From contig NZ_JAFBER010000008.1 of the NCBI RefSeq assembly GCF_016908855.1, forward strand, positions 1-64,000: a stretch of DNA of 64,000 bases. Reading direction: 5' to 3'. Position numbers and translations under genes: made by a program. Under the pieces are notes generated by a model. That model made no database searches, was not told the origin of the DNA, and was given only the letters and a program-made list of their open reading frames with translations. This DNA is from Scopulibacillus daqui. GTDB lineage: Bacteria; Bacillota; Bacilli; Bacillales; Sporolactobacillaceae. Shown here in pieces: positions 13,315-22,974 of the stretch; the first letter of the stretch is position 1, and each line of letters opens with the position of its first letter.

Positions 13315-14058
13315 TTAATGTTCATCTGCTACTTTTTGCGAGATGTATACCATAGCTAAAACAGTAAATATATAGGCCTGTATACAGCCGACAAAGACCG
13401 AAAAGCCTATCCATAGGAACATTGGTACGGCTGTTAAATATGGAATACCTTCACGCAGGATCAGAATGAGCACTTCACCTGCAAAGATATTTGCCCACAA
13501 CCGCGCAGCATGCGTAACCGGCTTTGCGCATTCATCAATCAGATGCAGCGGGAACATCAAGGCGTACGGTTGGAAATAATGGGCAAAATACCGCTTCGGA
13601 CTTTTGAATAATCCTGAGAAATGGGCATATAATGCAATGGCAAACGCCATCGCCACAGTAACATTAATATCAGATGTCGGCGATTTAAACCAACTGATTT
13701 CATGGCTTGTTTTTAGTGCCTTTTCAGTAATGCCAAGCGAAGGGATTGCACCATGCACTTCAGAATTTACCATCACGATAACACCCAGCATGTTCGCAAT
13801 TAATACGAAAAGGAAAGTGGTTATCGCAAAGCTAAGGTATTTTTCCGCTTTCTTAGCTTCCAGCATCATATTCGTAATGCCCCGTATAAATTCAATCACA
13901 TACTCCATGACGTTTTGTGCGCCGCGCGGCTTCATGCTCCTGCCGCGGGATAACAAAAACACAATCAATAGTACGATAATTGCTGTAACAACAGTGCCAA
14001 TCATTACCGTTACATCAAACGTCATCCCAAGGAACTTTATCTTCGGAGTCAGTTCCAT
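13315..14058 (-). CDS. atpB: ATP synthase Fo a subunit
   Basis: A 247-aa membrane subunit with five or six transmembrane helices that forms the proton channel against the c-ring. The conserved arginine lies in ARLWANIFAGEV, and the last helix includes GCIQAYIFTVLAMVYI. ATG at 14058 has GGGAGG 7 bases upstream; upstream in-frame ATGs overlap the ribosome site. Confidence 0.96.
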   Translation of the reverse strand: MELTPKIKFLGMTFDVTVMIGTVVTAIIVLLIVFLLSRGRSMKPRGAQNVMEYVIEFIRGITNMMLEAKKAEKYLSFAITTFLFVLIANMLGVIVMVNSEVHGAIPSLGITEKALKTSHEISWFKSPTSDINVTVAMAFAIALYAHFSGLFKSPKRYFAHYFQPYALMFPLHLIDECAKPVTHAARLWANIFAGEVLILILREGIPYLTAVPMFLWIGFSVFVGCIQAYIFTVLAMVYISQKVADEH

Positions 14059-14117
14059 GAACATCCCTCCCTTCATATAATAAAAGATTAATTAAATAGT
14101 GTTTAAAACACGCACTA

Positions 14118-14507
14118 TTAAGTGGATTTTTTTATATAGTAGAAACCCGCAGAGACGATCATGACTATGAGACCCAGCGGCAATCCCAATAGAAGAGACC
14201 GGTAGTCGATCCATTCAGGAAAACGGCACGCCAATATAATGCCAAATATAACTACCGCTATTCGGCTTAATGTCTTGAGTCCCACGAGCTTCTGAGATCC
14301 TGAAGCTGCCAGTTTGCCAGCGAGCATGACGCGATATGCCATGTGGAACACATTATAAAAACTGATTAATCCGCCAATGATAAAGCCGGCAATGATAGAT
14401 TTGGCTGGAATTAAAAACCATAGGAAAATTAAGAAAATCAGAATACAGCTTGAAAGGATAATCGTTATTCGGCAAGATCGAATCAATTCATTTGTCACCT
14501 TGCTCAT
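14118..14507 (-). CDS. atpI: AtpI, ATP synthase assembly protein
   Basis: A 129-aa protein with four predicted transmembrane helices, second gene of the atp operon. AtpI in other bacteria helps assemble the c-ring and may move Mg2+. ATG at 14507 lies within the end of atpZ, a 20-bp overlap suggesting translational coupling. Sequence conservation is low, so the call rests on position, size and hydropathy. Confidence 0.85.
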   Translation of the reverse strand: MSKVTNELIRSCRITIILSSCILIFLIFLWFLIPAKSIIAGFIIGGLISFYNVFHMAYRVMLAGKLAASGSQKLVGLKTLSRIAVVIFGIILACRFPEWIDYRSLLLGLPLGLIVMIVSAGFYYIKKST

Positions 14508-14721
14508 CCTTTATAAAATGAATTAAAGTGAATATTGCGCTTGCAATGCCGATAATCATGCCGCCGATGCTGCCGACGGCGACGCAAATTGGGGCTGTAC
14601 CATAATGAGCATCTAGAAAACGGCCTAACCAAATTCCGCCGTAAATAAAGGCGAAAATTTCAAATCCAAGCATTCCTGTCAGACCGACCATGCGCCAAGG
14701 GTCTTTTGATTTCTTATTCAC
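14488..14721 (-). CDS. atpZ: AtpZ/AtpI family small membrane protein
   Basis: A 77-aa protein with two transmembrane helices and glycine-rich segments (FIYGGIWLGRFLD and GSIGGMIIG), typical of AtpZ. It is the first gene of the atp operon. GTG at 14721 follows AAGGGGTG. The AtpZ family partners with AtpI in assembly or Mg2+/Ca2+ movement; this is family knowledge and not tested here. Confidence 0.85.
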   Translation of the reverse strand: MNKKSKDPWRMVGLTGMLGFEIFAFIYGGIWLGRFLDAHYGTAPICVAVGSIGGMIIGIASAIFTLIHFIKDEQGDK

Positions 14722-15045
14722 AAGACACCCCTTCCCTTAAGTTAGCATCTAAACGCTTAAGGTAACTTTACTTTAAGGATGGTGAGTGAGGTAAGTTTCG
14801 AAAAGCGCGCAATTTAGAAGCGAATGCAGAATATAGAGACAAATGCGACATTACAACATACTTTAAACACACACTAATAAATCTTTTTCATCGAGTTATT
14901 CGTATATTGTATGCATTCGTAAACACAGTCAGCTCATATAGCGTTAACCCGCAAAAGCTTAAAAACTCACGAAATATTTCTTCGCTTTATAGGGCTTTTT
15001 AAAGGTAAAATTTAAGCTGTTTTCAAATTTTCCTAACCCTAGTTA
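14722..15045 (-). other. long untranslated leader of the atp operon
   Basis: About 320 bp separate the predicted atp promoter (15046-15075) from the atpZ start. No open frame with a ribosome site is seen, and the region is A/T-rich. The rest of the gap to upp (15076-15370) holds only the upp terminator. Confidence 0.5.
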
Positions 15046-15075
15046 ATCGTATCGAAAGCGCTATCTTGTTGTCAA
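15046..15075 (-). promoter_or_regulatory. predicted atp operon promoter
   Basis: TTGACA (15070-15075), an 18-bp spacer and TACGAT (15046-15051) on the complement. The spacer contains AGCGCTTTCGA, which matches a CcpA cre site with two mismatches; that is noted but not claimed. Confidence 0.5.
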
Positions 15076-15231
15076 CACTATAAAAGAATCTGTTCAAAAA
15101 AGTTTCATAAGGTTCCCAGGTTTGTCACAATTAAACCTCCACTTTTATATTATTAATGAAATTTATTATTTTTCATAGCGTTTATTTTTGGTAAATGCGA
15201 CGGAAATGTGAACGTCAAACAAGCCGCTAAA

Positions 15232-15270
15232 TAAAAGACAAGCAATGCATAAAAAAGCAGCCGCTTGTCC
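15232..15270 (-). terminator. candidate terminator of upp
   Basis: GGACAAGC and GCTTGTC with a 19-base loop, followed by TTTTAT, about 100 bp after the upp stop on the complement. The distance and large loop lower confidence. Confidence 0.5.
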
Positions 15271-15370
15271 TTAAATAGCGTTCAAAAACCGCGGAAACAT
15301 TACTTTCTTCATTCCTGAATAATCCTCTGATAGAATTCTCAAAAAGATCCGGTTTATTTAGTCCTGAACC

Positions 15371-16000
15371 TTATTTTGTCCCAAATAAGCGGTCCCCTGC
15401 ATCACCCAGGCCAGGAACAATATAACCGTGTTCGTTTAACTTTTCGTCCAGCGCGCCCAGATATATGTCAATATCAGGGTGATCTTTTTTAACTTGTTCA
15501 ACGCCTTCCGGGGCAGCGATCAGGCACATCAGTTTCATATTAACCGCACCTTTTTCCTTCAGAAGCGTTAATGCAGCGGAAGCGGAGCCGCCTGTTGCCA
15601 GCATTGGGTCAACAACGATTAACTCTCTTTCTTGGATATCTGATGGCAGTTTGCAGTAGTATTCGACGGGCTTCAATGTTTCAGGATCCCGATATAAGCC
15701 GACATGGCCGACTTTTGCAGCAGGAATAAGGTTAAGCATGCCGTCTACCATGCCAAGACCGGCACGCAAGATTGGAATAATACCCAGTTTCTTGCCTGCT
15801 AATTGATAAGCTTTGGCCTTACAAACAGGCGTCTCTATTTCAATTTCTTCAAGCGGCAAATGACGGGTAATTTCAAAAGCCATTAATGTTGCAACTTCAT
15901 CGACAAGTTCACGAAAGGCTTTCGTCCCGGTCCGATAATCACGAATATGCGTCAGTTTATGTTGAATTAATGGATGATCTAAAACATTTACTTGTCCCAT
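15371..16000 (-). CDS. upp: uracil phosphoribosyltransferase
   Basis: A 209-aa pyrimidine salvage enzyme making UMP from uracil and PRPP. The PRPP loop [11 protein letters not shown] is intact, and the C-terminal [13 protein letters not shown] is the uracil-binding signature. ATG at 16000 is supported by GAGGAGG 6 bases upstream and gives the usual family length; the open frame runs 22 codons further. It follows glyA, as in Bacillus. Confidence 0.97.
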   Translation of the reverse strand: MGQVNVLDHPLIQHKLTHIRDYRTGTKAFRELVDEVATLMAFEITRHLPLEEIEIETPVCKAKAYQLAGKKLGIIPILRAGLGMVDGMLNLIPAAKVGHVGLYRDPETLKPVEYYCKLPSDIQERELIVVDPMLATGGSASAALTLLKEKGAVNMKLMCLIAAPEGVEQVKKDHPDIDIYLGALDEKLNEHGYIVPGLGDAGDRLFGTK

Positions 16001-16070
16001 CAAATCCTCCTCTACAATTCTCTCTCGACAAATTTTACACAAAACAAGATAAGGATTCAACTTCATTTTT

Positions 16071-16098
16071 AAAAGGAGGCCTTTTTAGACCTCCTTTT
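16071..16098 (-). terminator. terminator of glyA
   Basis: AAAAGGAGG / CCTCCTTTT hairpin with a T tract, 10 bp beyond the glyA stop. It is A/T-flanked on both sides, so it may work in both directions. Confidence 0.85.
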
Positions 16099-16108
16099 CG
16101 GATATCAC

Positions 16109-17350
16109 TTATAGATTTTTATATAAAGGATGCTTCTTCGTCAAAGCGAGCACGCGCTCTTTTGATTCACTTAAAGCTTTATCGTCTTCGCGGTTCTTTA
16201 GTGTAAAGGCAATAATTGAGGCAATTTCCTCCATATCCTCTTCTTTAAAGCCGCGGGATGTTACAGCCGCAGTTCCCATTCTCACGCCGCTGGTGACAAA
16301 TGGTTTTTCCGGGTCAAACGGAATGGTATTTTTGTTGGTTGTAATACCAATAGCGTCAAGCACCTTCTCAGCGTCTTTGCCTGTCATATTTAAGTTGCGG
16401 ACATCTAGAAGGACAAGGTGATTGTCAGTGCCGCCTGAAACAAGTTCGAGTCCTTCTTCTTGTAATTTTCGGCCAAATGCTTGAGCGTTTTTGATAATTT
16501 GATCAGTATATTCTTTAAATGAAGGCTTAAGCGCTTCACCTAATGCAACAGCTTTTGCAGCAATAATATGCATGAGCGGGCCGCCTTGCAGTCCTGGAAA
16601 TACAGCCTTGTCTATTTGCTTCGCGAATTCTTCTTTGCAAAGAATCATGCCGCCGCGCGGGCCGCGTAAAGTTTTATGAGTTGTTGTTGTTACAAAATGC
16701 GAATACGGTACTGGATTTTGATGATAGCCGGCAGCTACAAGACCAGCGATATGGGCCATATCAACCATTAAATAGGCGCCCACTTCATCCGCAATCTCGC
16801 GGAAACGTTTGAAATCAATTTCCCGAGGATATGCGCTGGCTCCAGCGACAATAAGCTTTGGTTGATGTTCTTTGGCTTTTCGAAGAACATCAGCGTAATC
16901 GATGCGATGCGTTTCTTTATCAACGCCGTATTCAACAAAATTGTACTGTTTACCGCTAAAATTCACAGGGCTTCCGTGTGTCAGGTGACCGCCATGGGAT
17001 AAATTCATTCCTAAAACCGTATCACCATGTTCAAGAATGGTATAGTAAACAGCCATATTGGCTTGTGCACCAGAATGGGGCTGCACGTTAACATGTTCTG
17101 CTTGGAATAATTCCTTTGCACGTTCTCTTGCCAAATCCTCTACAATATCAACATGTTCACAACCGCCGTAGTAGCGGCGGCCGGGATAACCTTCTGCATA
17201 TTTATTCGTTAAAACAGAACCAGCAGCTTCCATGACTGCTTCACTTACAAAATTTTCAGATGCAATAAGTTCAATTTTGTCTCGCTGACGATTTAATTCT
17301 TGCTGAATCGCTTCGTAAACCTTCGAATCTTGCTCTTTAATGGCTTCCAT
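16109..17350 (-). CDS. glyA: serine hydroxymethyltransferase
   Basis: A 413-aa PLP enzyme that interconverts serine and glycine and charges tetrahydrofolate with a one-carbon unit. The PLP lysine is in [15 protein letters not shown], and the N-terminal substrate motif [12 protein letters not shown] is present. ATG at 17350 has AAAGGGG upstream; ten further in-frame codons lack a better site. It sits between ywlG and upp as in B. subtilis. Confidence 0.97.
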   Translation of the reverse strand: MEAIKEQDSKVYEAIQQELNRQRDKIELIASENFVSEAVMEAAGSVLTNKYAEGYPGRRYYGGCEHVDIVEDLARERAKELFQAEHVNVQPHSGAQANMAVYYTILEHGDTVLGMNLSHGGHLTHGSPVNFSGKQYNFVEYGVDKETHRIDYADVLRKAKEHQPKLIVAGASAYPREIDFKRFREIADEVGAYLMVDMAHIAGLVAAGYHQNPVPYSHFVTTTTHKTLRGPRGGMILCKEEFAKQIDKAVFPGLQGGPLMHIIAAKAVALGEALKPSFKEYTDQIIKNAQAFGRKLQEEGLELVSGGTDNHLVLLDVRNLNMTGKDAEKVLDAIGITTNKNTIPFDPEKPFVTSGVRMGTAAVTSRGFKEEDMEEIASIIAFTLKNREDDKALSESKERVLALTKKHPLYKNL

Positions 17351-17451
17351 TGCAACGGCCCCTTTCACGAATCTTGTCACCCATTATATTAACACAACTC
17401 ATTCTATAAAAATAGCCGATTTATTAACAGTTTTTTAAATAATTAAAAGTT

Positions 17452-18024
17452 CTAAAAATGATTGATTTTCTCTTTTTCCGGATAGACAGCGCGCTCCCCG
17501 CCTATCAGTTTCGGACGCGTTCTCGCCATTGTGACATGGGCATGGCCAATTTCTCGAATCGTACTTCTGACAGGAACCGCGACCTCTTTTAAATGCATGC
17601 CGATAAATGTATCCCCTATATCGATGCCGCAATCCGCCTTAACAGATTCAACAACAACGGGATCCTTTAAATTATTATAAGCATAAGCAGCCATTGAACC
17701 TCCCGCTGACCGAACGGGTACGACCGTTACTAAATCTAAATGCCTTTCTTTAGCAACGCTTCGCTCAACGACCAGCGCCCGATTTAAATGCTCGCAGCAT
17801 TGAAAAGCGTACTGCACGCCTGTTTTTTCTTGGAATTTAACCAATGCTTTATATATGGCACGAGCCACGTCAACAGTTCCTGATGTCCCGATATGCTCAC
17901 CAATTACTTCACTTGTGCTTGCTCCAACAACTAATAAATGTTCATGATTCAGAGGCATGGCTCTGTTCAAGTCGTCCAGTACTTTTTCAAGTCGTTGTTG
18001 GATATCTTGGATTTCGTCCGCCAA
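17452..18024 (-). CDS. ywlG: YwlG family protein (DUF436/TIGR01440)
   Basis: A 190-aa cytosolic protein of a conserved Firmicute family with no established function. Recognised by the blocks [32 protein letters not shown] and GSMAAYAY. Start TTG at 18024 is preceded by AAAGGGCG. It lies directly downstream of ywlE (19 bp apart). In B. subtilis ywlF (rpiB) lies between these two genes, but it is missing here. Confidence 0.88.
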   Translation of the reverse strand: MADEIQDIQQRLEKVLDDLNRAMPLNHEHLLVVGASTSEVIGEHIGTSGTVDVARAIYKALVKFQEKTGVQYAFQCCEHLNRALVVERSVAKERHLDLVTVVPVRSAGGSMAAYAYNNLKDPVVVESVKADCGIDIGDTFIGMHLKEVAVPVRSTIREIGHAHVTMARTRPKLIGGERAVYPEKEKINHF

Positions 18025-18043
18025 TTGGATTCGCCCTTTCTGA

Positions 18044-18664
18044 CTAGAAGTTTTTCACAAGTTTTTCAATTAAATCTTCAATTTCCCTGCAAGCTTGTTC
18101 GTAATCCTCAACAGACCCTCCAAAAGGATCGTTAATATCCAGATTAGGAAACTTCGCTTCTAATTCTCGCACTATCTCCATATCCTTTTCAATACTTTCC
18201 CGTAATTTTTTTTCCCTTTCAGCTTGGTCTTTATTTGGCTTAACATCACCTTTTTTATTCATAAGTTTCGATTGTTTTTCCAAAAGATCAGCCGTTTTCT
18301 TTTTTATTTGTTTCCATTGCTCTTCTTCATCTTTCCCTAGTAAAATAAATTCCTTTAATGTATAGGTTTTGTCTATAGATTCAGGATATTGCCCGCATAA
18401 TAACTGCTTATGGTTCTCAGTCATTGTTAATATTAAATCAGCCCAATCAATTAACGACTTATCGAGGGCCTGGGATCGGTGGTCAACTGAAATATCCCTG
18501 TCTTTTAAGACTTGAACGGCATGCGGGTGTGCGGGGCTGCCATTGTTCGCAAAGACTCCCGCTGATTTTACATTAAAGATATCCTTCCCCTTATGTTTCA
18601 GTATAGCTTCTGCCATCGGGCTCCTGCATGTATTGCCGGTACAGACGAACAGGATATTTTTCAC
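18044..18664 (-). CDS. ywlE: YwlE-type protein-arginine phosphatase with a charged insertion
   Basis: A low-molecular-weight phosphatase. The P-loop CTGNTCRS (residues 8-15) holds the nucleophilic Cys8 and Arg14, and DPFGGS (179-184) carries the general-acid Asp. The Thr after Asn in the P-loop is the residue that favours phosphoarginine in B. subtilis YwlE, which opposes the McsB arginine kinase. GTG at 18664 has AAAAGGAGTG 5 bases upstream. The protein is 206 aa, against about 150 in the family. The excess is a lysine/glutamate-rich stretch at about residues 111-172, between TLKEF and the acid loop. Confidence 0.9.
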   Translation of the reverse strand: MKNILFVCTGNTCRSPMAEAILKHKGKDIFNVKSAGVFANNGSPAHPHAVQVLKDRDISVDHRSQALDKSLIDWADLILTMTENHKQLLCGQYPESIDKTYTLKEFILLGKDEEEQWKQIKKKTADLLEKQSKLMNKKGDVKPNKDQAEREKKLRESIEKDMEIVRELEAKFPNLDINDPFGGSVEDYEQACREIEDLIEKLVKNF

Positions 18665-18831
18665 ACTAACACTCCTTTTAAATGTCCATGAATATAAAGA
18701 AAGCTTGCTTGCCAAGCATCAGAGAAGCAGCCTGATTAATGGCGCTCTCCCTCAGCAGCAGAATTCTGAGAAGCCCATTCAAAACTGCAAAAGAGGCTTT
18801 ATTTCATGTTGCAGCCTTCATAGTGTATAAG

Positions 18832-18853
18832 AAAAACGCCCTGCACAGGCGCC
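18832..18853 (-). terminator. terminator of mntP
   Basis: GCGCCTGTGCAGGGCG followed by TTTTT on the complement, 12 bp after the mntP stop. The remainder of 18665-18864 shows no gene. Confidence 0.8.
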
Positions 18854-18864
18854 TTTGTCCATTA

Positions 18865-19443
18865 TTATATTATAAAATGCCAAGCATGTAATAATATCTT
18901 TAATCCAAAAGTAAATAAAATAAATCCCCCAAACGCTTCACTGTATCTGCCGAGAAACCGCTGGGCTTTTTGTCCTATCATTAAGCCTAGCCACGTCAAA
19001 ATCATACTCATAAATCCGAACATAAAAATCGTTAATAACACGCGGGCACCGAAAATTCCTAAGCTTAGGCCGACAGAAAAGCTGTCGAGGCTGGCGCTGA
19101 CAGCAAAGATGAAGAGGCCAAAACCTATCGGCTGAACGAGCGGTTTATCTTCCTTATTCGTCAGTGACGCCAGCATCATTTGCGCGCCCAGCAAAAGCAA
19201 AAGAACGCCGCCGATCATCGCGGCTATGCTGCCGAAATGATGCGAAAGAAAAAAGCCGACCAACATGCCTAAAAGCGGCATTACGACATGGAAGACCCCA
19301 ATAACAATCCCTATCTTCATCATTTGTTTAAGCCTTAACTCAAGCATGCCCATCCCCATGCCGATAGAAAAAGCATCCATGCCGAGGGCAGTTGCCATTA
19401 AAAACAGTGTAATGATTTCTCCGATTAAACATCCCGTTATCAT
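18865..19443 (-). CDS. mntP: manganese efflux pump MntP
   Basis: A 192-aa membrane protein with six transmembrane helices in two DUF204 repeats. The paired acidic motifs are MDAFSIGMG (first half) and LDSFSVGLS (second half), which line the Mn2+ path in characterised MntP. ATG at 19443 has AAGGAGG upstream; six additional in-frame codons are unlikely to be used. It matches ywlD in B. subtilis order, between ywlC and ywlE. Confidence 0.93.
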   Translation of the reverse strand: MITGCLIGEIITLFLMATALGMDAFSIGMGMGMLELRLKQMMKIGIVIGVFHVVMPLLGMLVGFFLSHHFGSIAAMIGGVLLLLLGAQMMLASLTNKEDKPLVQPIGFGLFIFAVSASLDSFSVGLSLGIFGARVLLTIFMFGFMSMILTWLGLMIGQKAQRFLGRYSEAFGGFILFTFGLKILLHAWHFII

Positions 19444-19525
19444 AATCCGCCTCCTTAACATGCCGCTACCAAAAAAATATGCATGTCCGAAGCGAATTAG
19501 AACAAGCTGTGAATAACCGGGGCTA

Positions 19526-19558
19526 ACAGGGTCTGACCCTGTGAATTGTTGATAAGTT
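19526..19558. repeat. REP-like palindrome, copy 1
   Basis: ACAGGGT-CTG-ACCCTGT (19526-19542) followed by GAATTGTTGATAAG. A near-identical element lies at 41047-41077 and a diverged one at 42286-42327. It sits between ywlC and mntP, just after the ywlC stop, so it could also serve as an RNA hairpin there. Confidence 0.55.
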
Positions 19559-19564
19559 CTATTT

Positions 19565-20608
19565 TTATTCTATTGTTCTTCCCCCTGCCGCTTTAGATAA
19601 ACGGTTCATAATCGCTGCACCTATGCCTTTCATTGGAAATGTTTCGCTGAGTATTATATCAACATGCGTTTCATCAAATGCTCTTAAGCTGTCATAAAGG
19701 CAATGGGCCACGCTTGCAAGATCAGCGCGCTTTCCACAGGCGATAACGGCTGCGGCCATTGGGTATTCACATTTATTTTCTTCGGTTGTTAACACGCCGA
19801 CCCGCTTATGATTCGATTGAGCAAGTTTCGCCAATTCCTGAATTTTTTCCTTGCCGCCCGCCACTAGATAAACCGGCGCTTCCGGTGCATAATGCTGATA
19901 TTTCATCCCAGGCGACTTAGGAGGCTTATCAGGCTGGCTCAGGGCCGGATCAGTCGTTACTTTACCTACAACTGCTTCTAATTGTTCACGGGTAACACCG
20001 CCCGGCCGAAGAATGGCAACCGGTTCAACCGTGCAATCCACAACTGTAGATTCAACCCCTACGCCACTGGCGCCGCCGTCAACGACGCCGGCGATTTTTC
20101 CATTTAAGTCATCTAAAACGTGAGAAGCAAGCGTCGGGCTTGGCCGGCCCGAACTGTTGGCTGACGGTGCCGCAATCGGCAGGTTTGCCGCTTTTATAAT
20201 GGCGTGAGCAACAGGATGTTCCGGCATTCTTACGGCAACCGTTGACAAACCGGCTGTGACTCTCTTTGACAGCGCGCCTGTTTTAGGCAAAACAATTGTC
20301 AGCGGACCGGGCCAAAAAGCATCAATCAGTTTTTGAGCTGAATCAGGAATGCTGTCACAAATTTGGTGCAGCTGTTCCAAAGAGGCGACATGAACGATTA
20401 ACGGATTATCGCTTGGTCTTCCTTTCGCTCTATAAATTTTTTCTATAGCTTCATCAGAGAGGGCGTTCCCTCCCAGACCATAGACTGTTTCCGTAGGGAA
20501 TGCCACCACTTCATTGCCTTTTAGGCATGCAGCAGCTTCTTGGATTTGTGGACAGCCGCTTAGGTTATCCACATTTTTATTAACATGCCATTGCTTTGTT
20601 GCTGTCAT
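19565..20608 (-). CDS. ywlC: threonylcarbamoyl-AMP synthase (TsaC/Sua5, YwlC)
   Basis: A 347-aa long-form Sua5 protein making threonylcarbamoyl-AMP for the t6A modification of ANN-decoding tRNAs. An N-terminal YrdC domain (about residues 20-205) shows [25 protein letters not shown] and [13 protein letters not shown]. The C-terminal Sua5 domain begins after the linker [19 protein letters not shown] at 20608 has AAAGGGG upstream. The 5' end of the gene and the gap upstream carry a cluster of DnaA boxes. Confidence 0.94.
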   Translation of the reverse strand: MTATKQWHVNKNVDNLSGCPQIQEAAACLKGNEVVAFPTETVYGLGGNALSDEAIEKIYRAKGRPSDNPLIVHVASLEQLHQICDSIPDSAQKLIDAFWPGPLTIVLPKTGALSKRVTAGLSTVAVRMPEHPVAHAIIKAANLPIAAPSANSSGRPSPTLASHVLDDLNGKIAGVVDGGASGVGVESTVVDCTVEPVAILRPGGVTREQLEAVVGKVTTDPALSQPDKPPKSPGMKYQHYAPEAPVYLVAGGKEKIQELAKLAQSNHKRVGVLTTEENKCEYPMAAAVIACGKRADLASVAHCLYDSLRAFDETHVDIILSETFPMKGIGAAIMNRLSKAAGGRTIE

Positions 20609-20700
20609 TGCTAAAACCCCTTTATTTACTGCTGTTTACCCACAATCGCCAGTGGACTTATTCACACATCTGTGGATAAACACATTGATTATGTGCATAA
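20565..20700. promoter_or_regulatory. DnaA-box cluster at ywlC
   Basis: There are four perfect TTATNCACA matches: 20565-20573 (+), 20658-20666 (+), 20671-20679 (-) and 20692-20700 (-). A one-mismatch box lies at 20636-20644. They cover the ywlC start and the gap to the upstream gene. I recall a DnaA-box cluster at ywlC in B. subtilis that limits replication initiation. Confidence 0.8.
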
Positions 20701-21132
20701 CTCTTTAAATAAAAACATCATTCGTTGTTGATAATTTGTATAAGTTTGCTCCCAATCCCTTTGAAGATATTCAGGCAAATTGGAAAAAGCGACCTCTTCA
20801 AAACCTAACGGCGCAAACAAAGCAGAACCCACCGGTGTTGCAAAATAAACCTTTGTGGCTTTCTTCTTGGTAGCATAAGCTAAAGCTGTATTTAGAAAGT
20901 AAATGATATCGTCAGTCTTACATTTGCTTCCATCGATCACTAACGAACGCAAGACCGCTTCGCGATTTATTAAGTCAATGCCAATGACGCCAATGAGTGC
21001 ATTCGACTTATCCATTAACAATAAAAACTGAATATTGTCAGTTGATTCCGGCAGGCTGACACCTGCTTTTTCCGTAAACTTCTTAACCTTTTCCCTGTCT
21101 TCAGCCTTTGCAATATAAACAACCGTATCCAT
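20689..21132 (-). CDS. YwlB-like GNAT-fold protein
   Basis: A 147-aa protein resembling a divergent GNAT acetyltransferase. It has a central LIGVIGIDLINREAVLRSLV strand pair, where an acetyl-CoA-binding fold would be, and PLGFEEV near the C-terminus. It occupies the position of B. subtilis ywlB, upstream of ywlC. ATG at 21132 has AGGAGG at good spacing; ten upstream codons are excluded. The R/QxxGxG acetyl-CoA loop is poorly conserved, so activity is uncertain. Confidence 0.7.
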   Translation of the reverse strand: MDTVVYIAKAEDREKVKKFTEKAGVSLPESTDNIQFLLLMDKSNALIGVIGIDLINREAVLRSLVIDGSKCKTDDIIYFLNTALAYATKKKATKVYFATPVGSALFAPLGFEEVAFSNLPEYLQRDWEQTYTNYQQRMMFLFKELCT

Positions 21133-21234
21133 ATTAAGTCCTCCTAATCTATCAATGAACATTCTATTAAATATATATGATAGATAAGGAGGAAATAGAC
21201 TTATTTATTTAAAAAAGGCGTTAAAAAATCTATC

Positions 21235-21888
21235 TTATGAAAACATGCCTTTGACCGCCTGGACAAGACTTTCAATCCAATCGACAATAAAGAACTTCAC
21301 TTTAACATCTTTGTTGTTTTTTTGATCTTGCAAATGAGAGTCTGCTGTTTTTGAAAGATGATTACCTTGATGATCCGGCTTCACTGCATCGCCATGGCTA
21401 AAATCCAGAAAGCAAAGCGGAGGAAATAACACGCACCACCAATTGGCGCCTTCCCCTTTTCCAAGAGTAATAACCAATGCGTCATAAGTACCGGCCGGAT
21501 AGACATAACCGCCGTACATTTTCGTCGGAAACTTAGCCGGACCAAGTTTTACTGTGAAATTTTCATGCAAGTGCATGTCGTCCAATTGATGCTGCACCGT
21601 TGTATTGATATCATCCATATGCGAACGGATCACGTGCTTCGCTTGATCAAATGATTTCAAGTTTTTGACCCAACCGTTAATATTCGCATTAACAGCATCG
21701 CGAATTTGACGCTTAACCGCTTGATCATTGGCACTGTTGCTGTTCGCTAATATTCTAAGACGAATAGCTTTATCAGGAATTCTGACTGATTCATTTGCTT
21801 TTGATAGATTTTGCTCAAACTGCATAAACATAATAAATAGAATAAGAGAAAAAGTAATGATAAGTGCTAAACGATGTTTCATAACCAT
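21235..21888 (-). CDS. spoIIR: SpoIIR, signal for pro-sigma-E processing
   Basis: A 217-aa secreted sporulation protein. It has an N-terminal signal segment (about residues 5-22) and the family block RIPDKAIRLRILANSNSAND, with later GEGANWWCVLFPPLCFLD. In Bacillus it is made in the forespore and activates the SpoIIGA protease in the mother cell to mature sigma-E. The open frame extends 64 codons upstream without a ribosome site. AAAGGGGCGGG supports ATG 21888 or ATG 21882. It precedes the ywlB-like gene, as in B. subtilis. Confidence 0.93.
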   Translation of the reverse strand: MVMKHRLALIITFSLILFIMFMQFEQNLSKANESVRIPDKAIRLRILANSNSANDQAVKRQIRDAVNANINGWVKNLKSFDQAKHVIRSHMDDINTTVQHQLDDMHLHENFTVKLGPAKFPTKMYGGYVYPAGTYDALVITLGKGEGANWWCVLFPPLCFLDFSHGDAVKPDHQGNHLSKTADSHLQDQKNNKDVKVKFFIVDWIESLVQAVKGMFS

Positions 21889-22104
21889 CCCGCCCCTTTC
21901 ACAACATAGTGTTGACGGGATGATCACAAAACAAACATCAAAACGTTCAACAACAAGCGACACTTCTCGAATAGGGTTCGAGCTGAACGAGAAGCTGGCT
22001 ATACTTCTTCGAATAGACTTTGCAGAAAGCACATTGCCGCTTCTCGGCATTTGCCAGACATAAAGGATAATGTTATTCAATAACCAGCAGCGGCTCCCAT
22101 GCCT

Positions 22105-22974
22105 TTAACCCTTCTCTATAACCGCGAAAACCATTCTATCCTTCCCATTAATATCCTTCTGAACAGTTATTGAGCGAAGCTGGCTGCCAAAGGCTGACGC
22201 CGCCATTTCCGATAACACTTTTCCCTGTTCAGCGCCTATTTCAAAAGCAAGAATCAGTTTGGATGATACCGCCTGCGGAATTTGCCGAATAATTTTCCGG
22301 TAACAATCGAGACCGTCAGCGCCTCCCGACAATGCCAGAACAGGCTCATAGTCTTTAACAAGGCTGTCCAGCCCGACAAGCTCTTCATCGGCAATATACG
22401 GGGGGTTTGAAACAATAATATCAAAGGTTTGTTTCCCTAAAAACGGCTCAAGAAAACTGCCTTGTTCAAAATTAACGTTAGCGCCAAGCTTTGCTGCATT
22501 TTCTTTCGCAACAAATAATGCCTTTTGAGAGATATCAACTGCATAAACATCCAAATTGGGATTTTCCAGCGCGAGCGAGACAGCAATCGCCCCGCTTCCG
22601 GTTCCGATATCACATACTTTTAATGTTTTTCCTTTAGGAAACTCGGTGTCTGCCATTTTCAAGACACCTTGAACAAGCTCTTCCGTTTCCGGCCGAGGTA
22701 TCAAGACATCCGGCGTCACTTTAAACTCCCGTCCGTAAAACCATTCAGAACCAATGATATATTGGACAGGAATGCCGGCAGCATGCTCATGGATTTTCTT
22801 CTCATACCATTGTTGATCTTCAAGCGATAAAGATTCCCTTATATTTATTAATAACTCGGTTCGGCTTATTCCTAACCGGCGGCAAAGCAAATATTCTCCC
22901 GCATTTTCGTCTCTATTGTGTTCTTTTAAAAAAGAAGAAGCCCAATTAAGGGCTTCATATATCTTCATTGTCAT
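22105..22974 (-). CDS. prmC: release factor glutamine methyltransferase PrmC
   Basis: A 289-aa SAM-dependent enzyme that methylates the Gln of the GGQ motif in RF1/RF2. It has an N-terminal helical domain, then SAM motif I ([13 protein letters not shown]) and the catalytic NPPY (VSNPPYIAD). ATG at 22974 overlaps the prfA stop by 4 bp, so the methyltransferase is coupled to its RF1 substrate gene. Confidence 0.96.
   Translation of the reverse strand: MTMKIYEALNWASSFLKEHNRDENAGEYLLCRRLGISRTELLINIRESLSLEDQQWYEKKIHEHAAGIPVQYIIGSEWFYGREFKVTPDVLIPRPETEELVQGVLKMADTEFPKGKTLKVCDIGTGSGAIAVSLALENPNLDVYAVDISQKALFVAKENAAKLGANVNFEQGSFLEPFLGKQTFDIIVSNPPYIADEELVGLDSLVKDYEPVLALSGGADGLDCYRKIIRQIPQAVSSKLILAFEIGAEQGKVLSEMAASAFGSQLRSITVQKDINGKDRMVFAVIEKG

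Noticed and set aside
15052-15066. CcpA cre-like sequence in the atp promoter
   Set aside because: Two mismatches at conserved positions; not enough to claim catabolite control.
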